Shown here in pieces: positions 45,026 through 53,781 of a stretch of 64,000 nucleotides of DNA. Made by a program: the position numbers and the translations under genes. Origin of the DNA: JAVJRN01 sp040218415 (lineage in GTDB: Bacteria > Bacteroidota > Bacteroidia > Cytophagales > Cyclobacteriaceae); assembly GCA_040218415.1 (NCBI GenBank), contig JAVJRN010000081.1:310001-374000 (forward strand), in the 5' to 3' direction. Every line of letters begins with the position of its first letter. Positions within the stretch are counted from its first letter, which is position 1. The notes below the pieces were generated by a model that was not told where the DNA came from, made no database searches, and worked only from the letters and a program-made list of their open reading frames with translations.

Positions 45026-46084
45026 TTATTTTTTGATAAATTCTAACTCAAATAAATTTGGCCAAAGCTTTCCGGTAACGAAAAAAGAATTGGTTTTTGG
45101 ATTGTGTGCGATCCCGTTGAGTACATCTTCAGACCCATTTGTGTCCGACAATAAGCCTGTCATATCTATTTTCTCAAGAACTTTTCCTGTCATAGGGTCT
45201 ATGGCAAGGATAAAATCCTTAAACCAGATGTTCGCATATAATTTACCGTTGGCAAACTCAAGTTCATTCAATTCATCATAGGATTTTTCATGATCATAAA
45301 CTTGAATTTGTCCTATTTCTGAAAAGTCTCTGGGATCGATTAACCGAATAATTTCACTACCATCACTCACCAATAATGTGTCTCCCATGGTTGTGATTCC
45401 CCATCCCTGATGTGGATATCTGAATTCCCCGAGCAAGTTGAAACCAAGGTCGTATTTGAATCCTATTTCTGTGGTATAAGTCAAATAGAAGATTTGCTTA
45501 TTCCATACGGTACTCCCTTCTCCAAAGTATTTTCTGGCCAGCGCTTTCGATTGAAAAGGTTCACCAGTCTCTACATTTATCTTAAAAAGGCTTGATTCCC
45601 CATTTTGCCCTGTACTTTCAAACAAGGTATCTTGATTAAAAAAAAGTCCTTGTGTAAAGCTTTCTCTATTGTGCGGAAAAGTTCTTAGTATGTTATAGGT
45701 GTATTCTTTCGGAGGGGCATTCGATAAAATGGTGAATTTTGGATAATGTGTCTCTTTTTTTCCATTTAGAAATACAGAGACACGAATTTTTTGCTTACCT
45801 ACCTTCTTAGCCAATGATGTCCATTGAAATTCGTTGGTTAAATAGGACGAAGAAAATGCGTCTTCGTAGACCACCACCGAGTCTATTGGGTTTTTACTTT
45901 CTATTTGAAACCGAATATCTTCCCCAAAAACAAATTCTGCGTTTCTAGCAGGAAGCGTCAATTTAGTTTGCTTGATAATTCTGGGTGAATCATTGCCATC
46001 CTCCGAATCCTCAGTTTCGTTTTCATTGCCACAAGACATTAAAAGCAAAAAGGGCATTAATAAAAAATACATGTATTTACTCAC
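45026..46084 (-). CDS. Glutaminyl-peptide cyclotransferase (plant/bacterial QC type), lipoprotein
   Basis: Converts N-terminal Gln of proteins to pyroglutamate. The 352-residue protein has a lipobox LLMSC (Cys at residue 18), then a short Ig-like region. From about residue 125 a beta-propeller begins (YTYNILRTFPHNRESFTQGL), with ESTGQNGESS, GEGSTVWN, HQGWGIT, DLNELE-like YDELNELEFANG and SEDVLNGIAHN blades diagnostic of Glu_cyclase_2. In Bacteroidetes many T9SS and periplasmic proteins begin with Gln after signal cleavage, so this enzyme modifies them in the periplasm. Predicted anchoring is by lipid. Confidence 0.93.
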   Translation of the reverse strand: MSKYMYFLLMPFLLLMSCGNENETEDSEDGNDSPRIIKQTKLTLPARNAEFVFGEDIRFQIESKNPIDSVVVYEDAFSSSYLTNEFQWTSLAKKVGKQKIRVSVFLNGKKETHYPKFTILSNAPPKEYTYNILRTFPHNRESFTQGLFFNQDTLFESTGQNGESSLFKINVETGEPFQSKALARKYFGEGSTVWNKQIFYLTYTTEIGFKYDLGFNLLGEFRYPHQGWGITTMGDTLLVSDGSEIIRLIDPRDFSEIGQIQVYDHEKSYDELNELEFANGKLYANIWFKDFILAIDPMTGKVLEKIDMTGLLSDTNGSEDVLNGIAHNPKTNSFFVTGKLWPNLFELEFIKK

Positions 46085-46148
46085 GCTTCAAAAGTAAGAG
46101 AATTAAGCGAATCCAATGCCCAAATATTGAGCAGAAATAAGTTGAGCT

Positions 46149-47408
46149 TTATCTGGGCGCTTTCGGCGCAATAGTGGACTTCATCAACATAGGCACGGAT
46201 AGACCTTGATAGAGTACAGAGCAAACCACAACAATGTAAGTCATGGTAATAATAATATCCTTACCATGAAACTCTGTCAGTGAGAGCGATAAGGCTATGG
46301 GTAATCCACCTCTAATTGCTCCCCATGTAAGCACTGGTATTGTATTTGGCTCAAAAGTGCGCTTGACTGACATGAGCTTTATCGGAATATATACACTCAG
46401 CCAACGACCAAATAGCACAATATTTACAGCGAAGAATCCTGCGGCAAAGTGGTCTAGTCTTGGGGTGATTACAAGCATTTCTAAACCTACGAGAACAAAT
46501 AGCATGGCTGCCAGCGTTTCTTCAATAAGGTTCCAAAACTTAAATACATAATCCCCTGCAGCAGACGTTACATGGTCTCCACGGCCTTCGTTACCAATCA
46601 CAAGTCCCATTACCACGGCTGCTTGTTTTGATGAGACATGGATAAAATCGGCAAGAAAAGAGCCTACCATTACGACAGCCAGAGTGATTAAAATTTCTAC
46701 TTGTACTGCGTCATTATCCACATATTTCAATAAGCGATAACCAATATATCCTAAGAATAAACCAATGAAAATACCGCCACCAATGTCAGCTCCGATAATA
46801 TAGATGGTCTCAAATATTGTCAATGAGTGATCTTCACCGGCGTGGGCAATATCTAATAAGGTCAAAGCCAAAACCACTGCGACTCCATCGTTAAAAAGTG
46901 ATTCTCCGGCGATCTTTATTTCAAGATCTTTAGCCATTTTGAATCGTTTGATAGTTTTAGTTACTGCGATTGGATCCGTGGGGGAGATTAAAGCACCAAA
47001 TACCAAACAGTAGAGAAAGTGTAATTCAATGCCAACTAAGTAGTTGAGCATAAAATAAACTAGCGTACCAATTACAGCGGTCGATATTAGTACGCCTGTA
47101 GTGGCGAGCACTAATACCGGTGTTCTTTGCTGTGCTAATTTTTTGAAGTCAATTTGTAGTGCTCCCGAGAAGAGCATAAAACTTAGCACTACCTGATAGA
47201 GCACCTCTGGGTAATCATATTCTTCAAGTTCTGCCTTTCCTATCTGAAGACTAGGAAAAAATTGTCCGGCAATAAGCAGAATTACAGAAAGTAAAATCGC
47301 CAAAATCATCAAACCTATAGATGACGGCAGCTTAAGAACAAACGTATTAATGAAAATGAATAGACCCGCAAAGAAAATAAAGAGGGCAATAATGTCGAAT
47401 ACATGCAT
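46149..47408 (-). CDS. Sodium/proton antiporter (CPA1/NhaP family)
   Basis: A 419-residue inner-membrane protein with about twelve transmembrane segments. The transport-site motifs are present: ALISPTDPIAVTKTIKRF and the ion-binding GESLFNDGVAVVLAL, with Asp residues typical of CPA1 exchangers. There is no long C-terminal cytoplasmic domain, so the protein is of the short type. It helps sodium and pH homeostasis, which suits a marine habitat. Confidence 0.92.
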   Translation of the reverse strand: MHVFDIIALFIFFAGLFIFINTFVLKLPSSIGLMILAILLSVILLIAGQFFPSLQIGKAELEEYDYPEVLYQVVLSFMLFSGALQIDFKKLAQQRTPVLVLATTGVLISTAVIGTLVYFMLNYLVGIELHFLYCLVFGALISPTDPIAVTKTIKRFKMAKDLEIKIAGESLFNDGVAVVLALTLLDIAHAGEDHSLTIFETIYIIGADIGGGIFIGLFLGYIGYRLLKYVDNDAVQVEILITLAVVMVGSFLADFIHVSSKQAAVVMGLVIGNEGRGDHVTSAAGDYVFKFWNLIEETLAAMLFVLVGLEMLVITPRLDHFAAGFFAVNIVLFGRWLSVYIPIKLMSVKRTFEPNTIPVLTWGAIRGGLPIALSLSLTEFHGKDIIITMTYIVVVCSVLYQGLSVPMLMKSTIAPKAPR

Positions 47409-47745
47409 AACCTGAAGCCAATAAGTTTTTAGGCATTTAAACCCAAAAATATTCTATAAAACTTTATTAATTGCCAGTATCGATAGTCAAATTATCAATG
47501 TTTCTCATTTTTGATGAGCGATGGCTGTTTGGTAGTTTACATTAATAACAATTAGGTACTTTCACGAATATAGTTTTTTTTAAGTATTGCACCAAATGAC
47601 CAACTTAATGACCTATTTATCAATTAAATACGCAAGTTATTAGCCTTTGAGCATTGAAAAACTCTTTGACTAAGCTATGAATAAAAAACTTTATTTTTAG
47701 GTTGGCGATTATAAGTTTATCGTCTTTGTAATTTGCAGCATCCTC
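47409..47745. other. Divergent intergenic region without recognised feature
   Basis: 337 bp of AT-rich DNA between the antiporter and the DinB-type gene. No exact TTTG / TAnnTTTG pair, strong hairpin or gene was seen. Confidence 0.5.
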
Positions 47746-48279
47746 ATGAACAATAACTTAAAGAACATATTTGAATTACTTGAACTGGAAAGAGCAAGTA
47801 TCTTTGAATTACTCCAAAAGGTGCCAGCTGAATTTTTGCAGCAATGCCCAGACGAAAATAGTTGGTCAGTCATTCAAATAATTGACCACATGTTGCAAGT
47901 TGAGCGAGCTTCGCTGACTTATCTGAAGAAAAAAATAAAGGCTGGTGCTGATGTGCCGGAAGCCTCCTTTTCAAGTAAAATTAGAACCTTTCTATTGATT
48001 AGTTTTCTGCATTCTCCAATGAAATTTAAAGCGCCGGAAAGTCTTAAAACACCTGTGAATGACAAGGAATTAGGAGAGATGCTACACATATGGAATGCGG
48101 TTCGTAAAGATTTGATCAAATTTTTGGAAGTATTTCCAGAGGATCTTTTAGGTAAAGCGATCTTCAAGCATCCAGTGTCAGGAAGAATCAAGATGGATCA
48201 AACCCTTCAGTTTTTTCGTGCGCATCAGGCACACCATCTTCATCAAATTCAAAGAACTTTAAAAAAGATTAATGGGTGA
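47746..48279 (+). CDS. DinB-family protein
   Basis: A 177-residue four-helix-bundle protein of the DinB/DUF1569-like superfamily. The first helix ELLELERASIFELLQ is followed by PDENSWSVIQIIDHMLQVE, with a His at the metal-site position, and the closing QFFRAHQAHHLHQIQRTL gives the second and third His ligands. These proteins bind a metal and often use bacillithiol or mycothiol-like cofactors. It overlaps the ABC ATPase gene by 8 bp, so the two are co-translated. Confidence 0.88.
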   Translation: MNNNLKNIFELLELERASIFELLQKVPAEFLQQCPDENSWSVIQIIDHMLQVERASLTYLKKKIKAGADVPEASFSSKIRTFLLISFLHSPMKFKAPESLKTPVNDKELGEMLHIWNAVRKDLIKFLEVFPEDLLGKAIFKHPVSGRIKMDQTLQFFRAHQAHHLHQIQRTLKKING

Positions 48280-48910
48280 CCCAATTATTCAATATCGCGG
48301 ATTGTTTCATCAATATACAAAAGCCAACAAAATTGAATTTGTAGATAATGAAATCATGAGCGGTGATCATACCCTTCTGCTTGGATCTTCGGGTAAAGGA
48401 AAAACCACTTTGCTCCATATGTTTGCAGGTCTGCTGCCAATTACTCACGGAGAATTAGTGGTACTCGAAAAAAAAATGAATCAAATGAGCAGCCACGAAC
48501 TGGATCGTTTTAGGGGAAATAATTTTGGTTTGATTTTCCAACAGGCGCATTTGATTAAATCATTGACCGTTCTGGAAAATTTGCAAGCAGCAAGTTTTTT
48601 CGGGAAGTCAAAAAGAAGCGGTGAAAGTCTGAAAAGTTTGTTAAAAGCATTGGATGTGGAAGAAGTGACTGATAAAAAAGTGACAGAAATAAGTCAAGGT
48701 CAAGCACAAAGGGTGGCCATTGCCAGGGCATTGGTTAATGAACCCAAGATTATTTTTTGTGATGAACCTACAGCAAGTCTCGACGATCATAGCTGCAACT
48801 TAGTGGTGAATTTATTGAAGTCGCAAGCTGCATTATGCGAGGCTACACTGATCATTGCAACGCATGATCATAGAATTAAATCGGAATTTCACAAACAGAT
48901 TGAGCTATGA
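48272..48910 (+). CDS. ABC transporter ATP-binding protein (LolD/MacB type)
   Basis: A 212-residue ATPase. Walker A is GSSGKGKTT (residues 38-46), the Q-loop lies at FQQAHL, the signature ISQGQAQRVAIARAL at 140-154 replaces the usual LSGGQ, and Walker B IIFCDEPTASLD covers 160-171. It pairs with the permease that overlaps it by 4 bp. Together they form an FtsX-family exporter or envelope-remodelling system rather than a classical importer. Confidence 0.92.
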   Translation: MGDPIIQYRGLFHQYTKANKIEFVDNEIMSGDHTLLLGSSGKGKTTLLHMFAGLLPITHGELVVLEKKMNQMSSHELDRFRGNNFGLIFQQAHLIKSLTVLENLQAASFFGKSKRSGESLKSLLKALDVEEVTDKKVTEISQGQAQRVAIARALVNEPKIIFCDEPTASLDDHSCNLVVNLLKSQAALCEATLIIATHDHRIKSEFHKQIEL

Positions 48911-50136
48911 ATGTTCCTTTTTTAAGTTTCAAAAGTTTGATTTCAAAGCCTTTGACGAGTGTTTTGAGTTGGTTACTATTAACTTTTGGGGTGTGTATTG
49001 TTTCATTAATTCTACTGGTATCAAGTCAATTGAAATCAGAGATAAACAAGAATGCGGCAGGCATTGATATGGTCGTAGGGTCGAAAGGCAGTCCACTTCA
49101 AATCATTCTTTCCTCTATCTTTCATGTGGATTTCCCCACCGGCAACATATCCTTAAAGCAGGCCGATCAATTATCAAAAAATAGATATATCACCAATGCT
49201 GTTCCGCTATCTTTAGGAGATAGCTATAGAGGTTATCGGATAGTAGGTACAACATTGAAATATGCTGAATTGTATGAAGCTACATTAAATAAAGGAGATT
49301 GGTTCGATCAAGATCTTGAAGCTGTCATTGGCGCTGATGTGGCTAATGAAATCGGTCTCAGTCTTGGCGATGAGTTTGCAAGCCAGCACGGCTTGGATGA
49401 GGCTGGCGATGATCATGGACACCACGACTTTAGGGTAGTGGGCATTATGCAAGCGACCAATACCGTTTTAGATCGACTCATATTGGTTTCAACAAAGAGT
49501 GTATGGTTAGTTCATGAACACGAAGAGGAGCACCATACTTCCGACTCAACCGTAAATCTGGCACGGCTTAATTTGGAAGTAACAAAAGATCAATTAGAAA
49601 ATGAAGCAATTACCTCCCTACTTTTAACCTACAAATCTCCAATGGCTGCTGTCATGTTGCCAAGAACGATCAATTCAATGGTTGATTTGCAAGCAGCATC
49701 TCCAGCATTTGAAACCGCAAGACTTTTTAATATTATCGGTGCTGGGGTACAGGTACTCAATATCTTGGGTGTTGTGGTTGTCGTTATTTCTGGCATCAGC
49801 ATATTTATTGCGTTGTTAAACTCATTGAAGGAACGTAAATATGAGATTGCCATTATGCGTTCGATGGGAGCGAGCCAAACCGTAATATTTTTACACATTA
49901 TTTATGAGGGATTGTTTCTGGCAATCATCGGTGCTGTATCTGGCTTGGTAGTTGCACATTTAGGTCTGGGTTATTTAGGAAAAGTAGTGGAAGGCATGCG
50001 GACAGAAATGTTCATATTTTTACCTGAGGAATTGTATGTGATGCTTGGAGCTATTGGGATTGGCCTTGTCGCATCGATTATTCCTGCGGTCATAGCGTTG
50101 AAAACTGACATTTCTACCACTTTATCCAAAGGGTAA
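48907..50136 (+). CDS. FtsX/MacB-type ABC transporter permease with His-rich extracytoplasmic loops
   Basis: The 409-residue permease has the N-terminal membrane segment (about residues 16-38), a long periplasmic domain, and three C-terminal segments that include the FtsX core (RKYEIAIMRSMGAS and FIFLPEELYVMLG). In the periplasmic domain there are His/Asp/Glu-rich stretches at about 168-174 (DDHGHHD) and 203-210 (HEHEEEHH), suggesting metal binding, most likely zinc. The adjacent DUF3299-like gene supports a metal-linked module. Exported or handled substrate is not known. Confidence 0.88.
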   Translation: MNVPFLSFKSLISKPLTSVLSWLLLTFGVCIVSLILLVSSQLKSEINKNAAGIDMVVGSKGSPLQIILSSIFHVDFPTGNISLKQADQLSKNRYITNAVPLSLGDSYRGYRIVGTTLKYAELYEATLNKGDWFDQDLEAVIGADVANEIGLSLGDEFASQHGLDEAGDDHGHHDFRVVGIMQATNTVLDRLILVSTKSVWLVHEHEEEHHTSDSTVNLARLNLEVTKDQLENEAITSLLLTYKSPMAAVMLPRTINSMVDLQAASPAFETARLFNIIGAGVQVLNILGVVVVVISGISIFIALLNSLKERKYEIAIMRSMGASQTVIFLHIIYEGLFLAIIGAVSGLVVAHLGLGYLGKVVEGMRTEMFIFLPEELYVMLGAIGIGLVASIIPAVIALKTDISTTLSKG

Positions 50137-50181
50137 ACCATAACTTTGTAACATCTTTTGAATAATGAAGTATCTACGAAC

Positions 50182-50625
50182 ATGAAGAAACTAATCATAT
50201 ATAGTCTCATCTTTTTTAATACCGCCGTGATTTATGCCCAAGGTTCGAGTGCCGAAAACTGGAAGACAATGGCCTTGTTGGAATATGAGAAATCGAAAGA
50301 TGAGTATGGCGAAATATTCATTCCAAAATTTACACCACCAATACAGGAATTGGAGGGAAAAGAAATTGAGCTTGCTGGTTATATTATTCCTTTTGAAGGG
50401 ATGTTTAAACCCGAGCAGCTGATTATTTCCTCTTTACCAATAGCTTCTTGTTTCTTTTGCGGTGGTGCTGGCCCAGAATCTGTGGCTGAAGTTTACTTGG
50501 ATAAGCCCGTGCAATACACTGCCAAGAAAGTTAAAGTTGTAGGAAAACTTAGTTTGAACGACTCTGACGTTGATCAACTGATGTATATTCTCAAAGATGC
50601 AACACTTGAAATATTGGACAACTAG
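50182..50625 (+). CDS. DUF3299-like secreted protein
   Basis: The ATG at 50182 (MKKLIIYSLIFFNTAVIYAQG) gives a signal peptide; a TTG 24 bp earlier is unlikely. The 147-residue protein has LEGKEIELAGYIIPFEG and the Cys-rich centre SLPIASCFFCGGAGPESVAEV, as in DUF3299. The SCFFC pair could bind a metal. In Vibrio, DUF3299 proteins sit next to similar ABC genes in zinc-regulated loci (Zrg), recalled from the literature. It follows the permease by 45 bp. Confidence 0.78.
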   Translation: MKKLIIYSLIFFNTAVIYAQGSSAENWKTMALLEYEKSKDEYGEIFIPKFTPPIQELEGKEIELAGYIIPFEGMFKPEQLIISSLPIASCFFCGGAGPESVAEVYLDKPVQYTAKKVKVVGKLSLNDSDVDQLMYILKDATLEILDN

Positions 50626-50653
50626 TCTTTTTAAAACCATAATTCACAAAAAA

Positions 50654-51058
50654 ATGAAATTTTTATATAGTCTAATTATCTGCTTATCAGTTATCGCCTG
50701 TAGCTCGACTTCCGAAAAGAAAAAGGATGATCTTCCGGCACTCAAAGATGAAGTCATGAAAGTTCATGATGAAGTGATGCCTAAAATGGGTGCGCTGATG
50801 AAAGCAAAAAAGCAACTTCTAAAAAAAGCAGAAACAGAAACAGACAGCCTCAAAACGATGAAATATCTTGAGGTTTCAGGGCAAATCGAATTGGCCAACG
50901 AATCAATGATGGATTGGATGCATAACTACGATCCTAACTTCGATGGGGATGAAGTTGCTATGAAAAATTACCTTAACGAAAAGAAAAAAAGCATCGACAA
51001 AGTTAAAATTGATATGCTCTCCGCTTTATTGGCCAGTGAAGAAGCACTGAAAGAGTAA
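50654..51058 (+). CDS. Small helical lipoprotein, unknown function
   Basis: The ATG at 50654 gives a 134-residue protein with lipobox SVIAC (Cys at about residue 15). The rest is almost all helix and charged, rich in Lys, Glu and Met (KDEVMKVHDEVMPKMGALMKAKKQL) with a C-terminal KKKSIDKVKIDMLSALLA. It follows the DUF3299-like gene closely, within a probable operon. No function recognised. Confidence 0.72.
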   Translation: MKFLYSLIICLSVIACSSTSEKKKDDLPALKDEVMKVHDEVMPKMGALMKAKKQLLKKAETETDSLKTMKYLEVSGQIELANESMMDWMHNYDPNFDGDEVAMKNYLNEKKKSIDKVKIDMLSALLASEEALKE

Positions 51059-51076
51059 ATGTAAAAAGACAAGGTG

Positions 51077-51111
51077 AGATAACTACGATAGTTTAACTAT
51101 CGCAGTTATCT
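51077..51111. terminator. Hairpin spanning the cytochrome c stop codon between convergent genes
   Basis: Arms 51077-51092 and 51096-51111 form a 16-bp stem with one mismatch and a 3-nt loop. It includes the last codons and stop of the minus-strand cytochrome gene and lies just beyond the plus-strand lipoprotein stop. On the minus strand a CTTTTT run follows 8-9 nt later, so it may end both transcripts. Confidence 0.65.
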
Positions 51112-51554
51112 AACCATTTGGACACTTCCTTTACGTTTATCAACCCAGCATCATTTCCCCAACTGTTAGAAATATAAGTGAGTATTTCTGCTACCTCCAA
51201 TGGAGTGAGGTTGGGGTTGCCAATCATTACCTGGTTGTAGGAAACTCCATTGACAATAATTTCCCCTTGAAGTCCATTTTTAATGATACAGGCTGCTCTT
51301 GATTGATCGGCCATCAAATAGTCGGCGTTGGCTAGCGGAGGGTAAAGCTGAGCAAGACCAGTCCCTTCTTTTTGGTGACAAGCCACACAGTAGGTCATGT
51401 ATAGTCTTTGTCCCTGAACAATATACTGTTTGAGTTTAATATTATCCGCATTGGAAGATTCGCTCTGGTTACCAGATTGGTTATTTCCTCCACAAGCAGA
51501 GATCAATAATATTACGCAAAAAAATACCGAAATAGGAGTGCTTATATTTTTCAT
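51093..51554 (-). CDS. Membrane-anchored c-type cytochrome (lipoprotein)
   Basis: A 153-residue protein with lipobox LISAC (Cys21) and one heme site C56-x2-C59-H60 (CVACH). The axial Met is expected in the region around MIGNPNLTPLEVAEILTYISNSWGND. The length and layout are those of class I monoheme cytochromes of the Bacteroidetes respiratory chain. It lies 3 bp after the SCO gene in an operon with hemJ. It probably carries electrons between complexes on the periplasmic side. Confidence 0.9.
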   Translation of the reverse strand: MKNISTPISVFFCVILLISACGGNNQSGNQSESSNADNIKLKQYIVQGQRLYMTYCVACHQKEGTGLAQLYPPLANADYLMADQSRAACIIKNGLQGEIIVNGVSYNQVMIGNPNLTPLEVAEILTYISNSWGNDAGLINVKEVSKWLDNCDS

Positions 51555-51557
51555 GAA

Positions 51558-52223
51558 TTAAGAATTTGGTTCTTTTTTGCTTTTTCTTTTCAATCTCTTG
51601 ATATCCTTTATTAATAAATCGACCTGTTCCGGCACTGTGCCATCATACACTCCTCTAACTCGCCTGTTTTGATCGATAAGTAAAAAAGCACCACTATGGA
51701 TATATCCACCTGGGGCGGTTTCATCCTCATTGGCTATGACCATGTAGCTTTCTTCACCTATTTCATAAATTTCTTCTTGTACTCCTGTTACAAAATGCCA
51801 TTTCTCTGATTTCACGCCAAGTTTTCTTGCGAAATCCGCCAATAATTCGACCGTATCATATTTTGGATCAATCGTGTGAGAAAGTAGAGCTACTTCTGGG
51901 TCATCCTCATAGGCTTCATATACCCGCAACATTTGTTGCTTCATTACCGGACAAATAGTAGGGCAAGTAGTAAAGAAGAAATCTGCAACGTAGACCTGAC
52001 CTTTGAAAGTTTCATTGGTAATAATGCTGCTGTCCTGATCTACAAATTGGAAATCTGCAATGCGATGAGGGATAGTATCAAAAACTATTCGTCCATCTAC
52101 TTCTTTTTCCACAATCTTATCTCGACCGAGAATTGGTAGTTCAAACTTTGAGTTTACCTCGCTGCAACTAAGCGCTGCAAATAGTATAAATACCGAAATC
52201 CATAGATTTTTAAACATGGTCAT
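51558..52223 (-). CDS. SCO family copper chaperone
   Basis: The 221-residue protein has a lipobox LSC (Cys20) and a thioredoxin fold with the copper-binding C87-x3-C91 (TTCPTICPVM) plus a His near residue 177 (YIHSGAFLL). SCO proteins deliver copper to the CuA site of cytochrome oxidase or act as thiol reductases. Its start ATG shares one base with the hemJ stop, so translation is coupled. It lies 3 bp upstream of the cytochrome c gene. Confidence 0.93.
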   Translation of the reverse strand: MTMFKNLWISVFILFAALSCSEVNSKFELPILGRDKIVEKEVDGRIVFDTIPHRIADFQFVDQDSSIITNETFKGQVYVADFFFTTCPTICPVMKQQMLRVYEAYEDDPEVALLSHTIDPKYDTVELLADFARKLGVKSEKWHFVTGVQEEIYEIGEESYMVIANEDETAPGGYIHSGAFLLIDQNRRVRGVYDGTVPEQVDLLIKDIKRLKRKSKKEPNS

Positions 52224-52750
52224 TAATTATCGTTTCTTAATTTTTTATAAATCCTTATTGCAAACATTAAAATAAATGCAAAGGCAAAAATGCCTAAAGT
52301 ACCCCAAATCCAACTTAACTGATCTTTTACTACAATAAGAAAGACAATAGCTACTAAAAGTACGGTGGCAACTTCATTCCAAATTCTTAACTGTGTAGAG
52401 CTGTACTTTACTATTCCTTTTTGAAGTTGTGCGTATAGGTAATGGCAAAGCATATGATACACATAGAGTAGAAATACGAATCCAAGTTTCATATGCATGA
52501 ACGGCAGTTGCAGCCATGATGGGTTCAATACCAATAAGCCTGTTCCAAATATTAAAGTAATGATTGCCGATGGCCAGGTGATTCCGAGCCAAAGTCTTTT
52601 GGCCATTAATGCGAATTGTGATTTCAATTCATCATTGTCCTTATCAGCAGCCTCCACCTGGTATACAAACAGCCTGACTATGTAGAATAATCCCGCAAAC
52701 CATGTCACTATAAAAATGATATGTAGTGCTTTAAAATAGAGATAATTCAT
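52223..52750 (-). CDS. hemJ: Protoporphyrinogen oxidase HemJ
   Basis: The ATG at 52750 (MNYLYFKALHIIFIVTWFAG) is the family start; the longer frame from 52825 adds 25 residues that do not fit. The 175-residue inner-membrane protein has four transmembrane segments, with the conserved His8-9 region KALHIIFIVTW, the R of YIVRLFVY, and a second His/Lys set around MHMKLGFVF. HemJ oxidises protoporphyrinogen IX to protoporphyrin IX in heme synthesis, consistent with the cytochrome c and SCO genes that follow. It diverges from the Crp/Fnr regulator. Confidence 0.9.
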   Translation of the reverse strand: MNYLYFKALHIIFIVTWFAGLFYIVRLFVYQVEAADKDNDELKSQFALMAKRLWLGITWPSAIITLIFGTGLLVLNPSWLQLPFMHMKLGFVFLLYVYHMLCHYLYAQLQKGIVKYSSTQLRIWNEVATVLLVAIVFLIVVKDQLSWIWGTLGIFAFAFILMFAIRIYKKLRNDN

Positions 52751-52860
52751 GCTTGTGGAATTAAAATCGAAGGTTTTTGTTTTGCTTTTGGTGACGCAAA
52801 AGTGCAACTGAATTGCTGACCTCACAAGTATTTAATATTTTAGCCTATGATATTTAGAAA

Positions 52861-53541
52861 ATGACAGATAAATCAAAAATCTGGTACTTTGAAGATGTAG
52901 ATCTTTTTGAAATTCTTTGTCCAACAAAAGGTCCCACCCTTGAGACGAGAAACAATCCTAATCTTTATAAGAGAGATGATTTCATCTATTTTCCTGAAGA
53001 AAGTTCGAAGAATATATATATGATCGCTGATGGGCGTATAAAAATTGGTTCTTTTCTAAAGGACGGGAAGGAGATCATCAAATCTATATTAGGTAAAGGC
53101 GAAATTTTTGGTGAATTAGCCTTGGCTGGTGAAGATAAAAGATCAGATTTTGCGCAAGCCATGGATGATAACACGCGCGTGTGTCCAATGACTATTGCGG
53201 ACTTGCAGGATCTGATGATAGAAAATCAAGTATTGAGTTTGAAAATTTTCAAGATTCTGGGATTTCGTCTTAGGAAAATGGAACGCAGAATTGAAGCGCT
53301 GGTATTTAAAGATGCAAGGACGCGAATTGTCGATTTTATAAGAGACATGGCGGAAGAGAGAGGCCAAAAAGTAGGTTTTGAAACCATGATTAAAAATCAT
53401 TTGACACATAAAGACATTGCTAGTTTGACGGGTACAAGTCGCCAGACCGTGACAACCGTATTAAATGAGCTGAGAGAAGAAAATATCATCAACTTTGATA
53501 GAAGGAGAATATTGATTCGAGATATGGATAAGCTCAAGTAG
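52861..53541 (+). CDS. Crp/Fnr-family transcriptional regulator
   Basis: A 226-residue regulator with an N-terminal cyclic-nucleotide-binding-type beta-barrel (residues about 20-130, with KGEIFGELALAGEDKR) and a C-terminal winged helix (HKDIASLTGTSRQTVTTVLNELREENII). The N-terminal Cys of LFEILCPT does not make an Fnr Fe-S cluster. It diverges from hemJ-SCO-cytochrome c, with 110 bp between start codons, so it may control them. The ligand is unknown. Confidence 0.9.
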   Translation: MTDKSKIWYFEDVDLFEILCPTKGPTLETRNNPNLYKRDDFIYFPEESSKNIYMIADGRIKIGSFLKDGKEIIKSILGKGEIFGELALAGEDKRSDFAQAMDDNTRVCPMTIADLQDLMIENQVLSLKIFKILGFRLRKMERRIEALVFKDARTRIVDFIRDMAEERGQKVGFETMIKNHLTHKDIASLTGTSRQTVTTVLNELREENIINFDRRRILIRDMDKLK

Positions 53542-53564
53542 CAATCAAGACTATTTTTTATGTT

Positions 53565-53711
53565 GAAGAAAGGCATATCATCAACAAAAAATGATAAGTC
53601 ATCCTTCAGCAATGGCATATCACCATCCGAAAATCATATATCTCATCTAAGAAAGGATATCTGACAACTTGAAAATTGTTTTTTGCCATCAAGAAACGGC
53701 AAAAGACCTTC
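53565..53711. repeat. Degenerate 21-bp tandem array (7 units)
   Basis: Seven consecutive 21-bp units start at 53565, 53586, 53607, 53628, 53649, 53670 and 53691, with the period exact and the units diverged. Most begin with a short A-tract, then GGCATATC-like sequence and a CATC or CAAC end. The array lies between the Crp/Fnr gene and a minus-strand lipoprotein gene. On the minus strand it can be read as seven-residue repeats (for example NDFMKVF, CRFLMAK, NNFQVVR, YPFLDEI) interrupted by a stop. Confidence 0.65.
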
Positions 53712-53781
53712 ATAAAATCATTCCTGATGTGAAAAGTTCGGCCAAAATGGGTGCATGATCGGCATAGGCCAATATTTTTGA

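Noticed and set aside
53565..53711. CRISPR array
   Set aside because: Units are contiguous and 21 bp with no constant repeat and variable spacer structure, and no cas gene is near.
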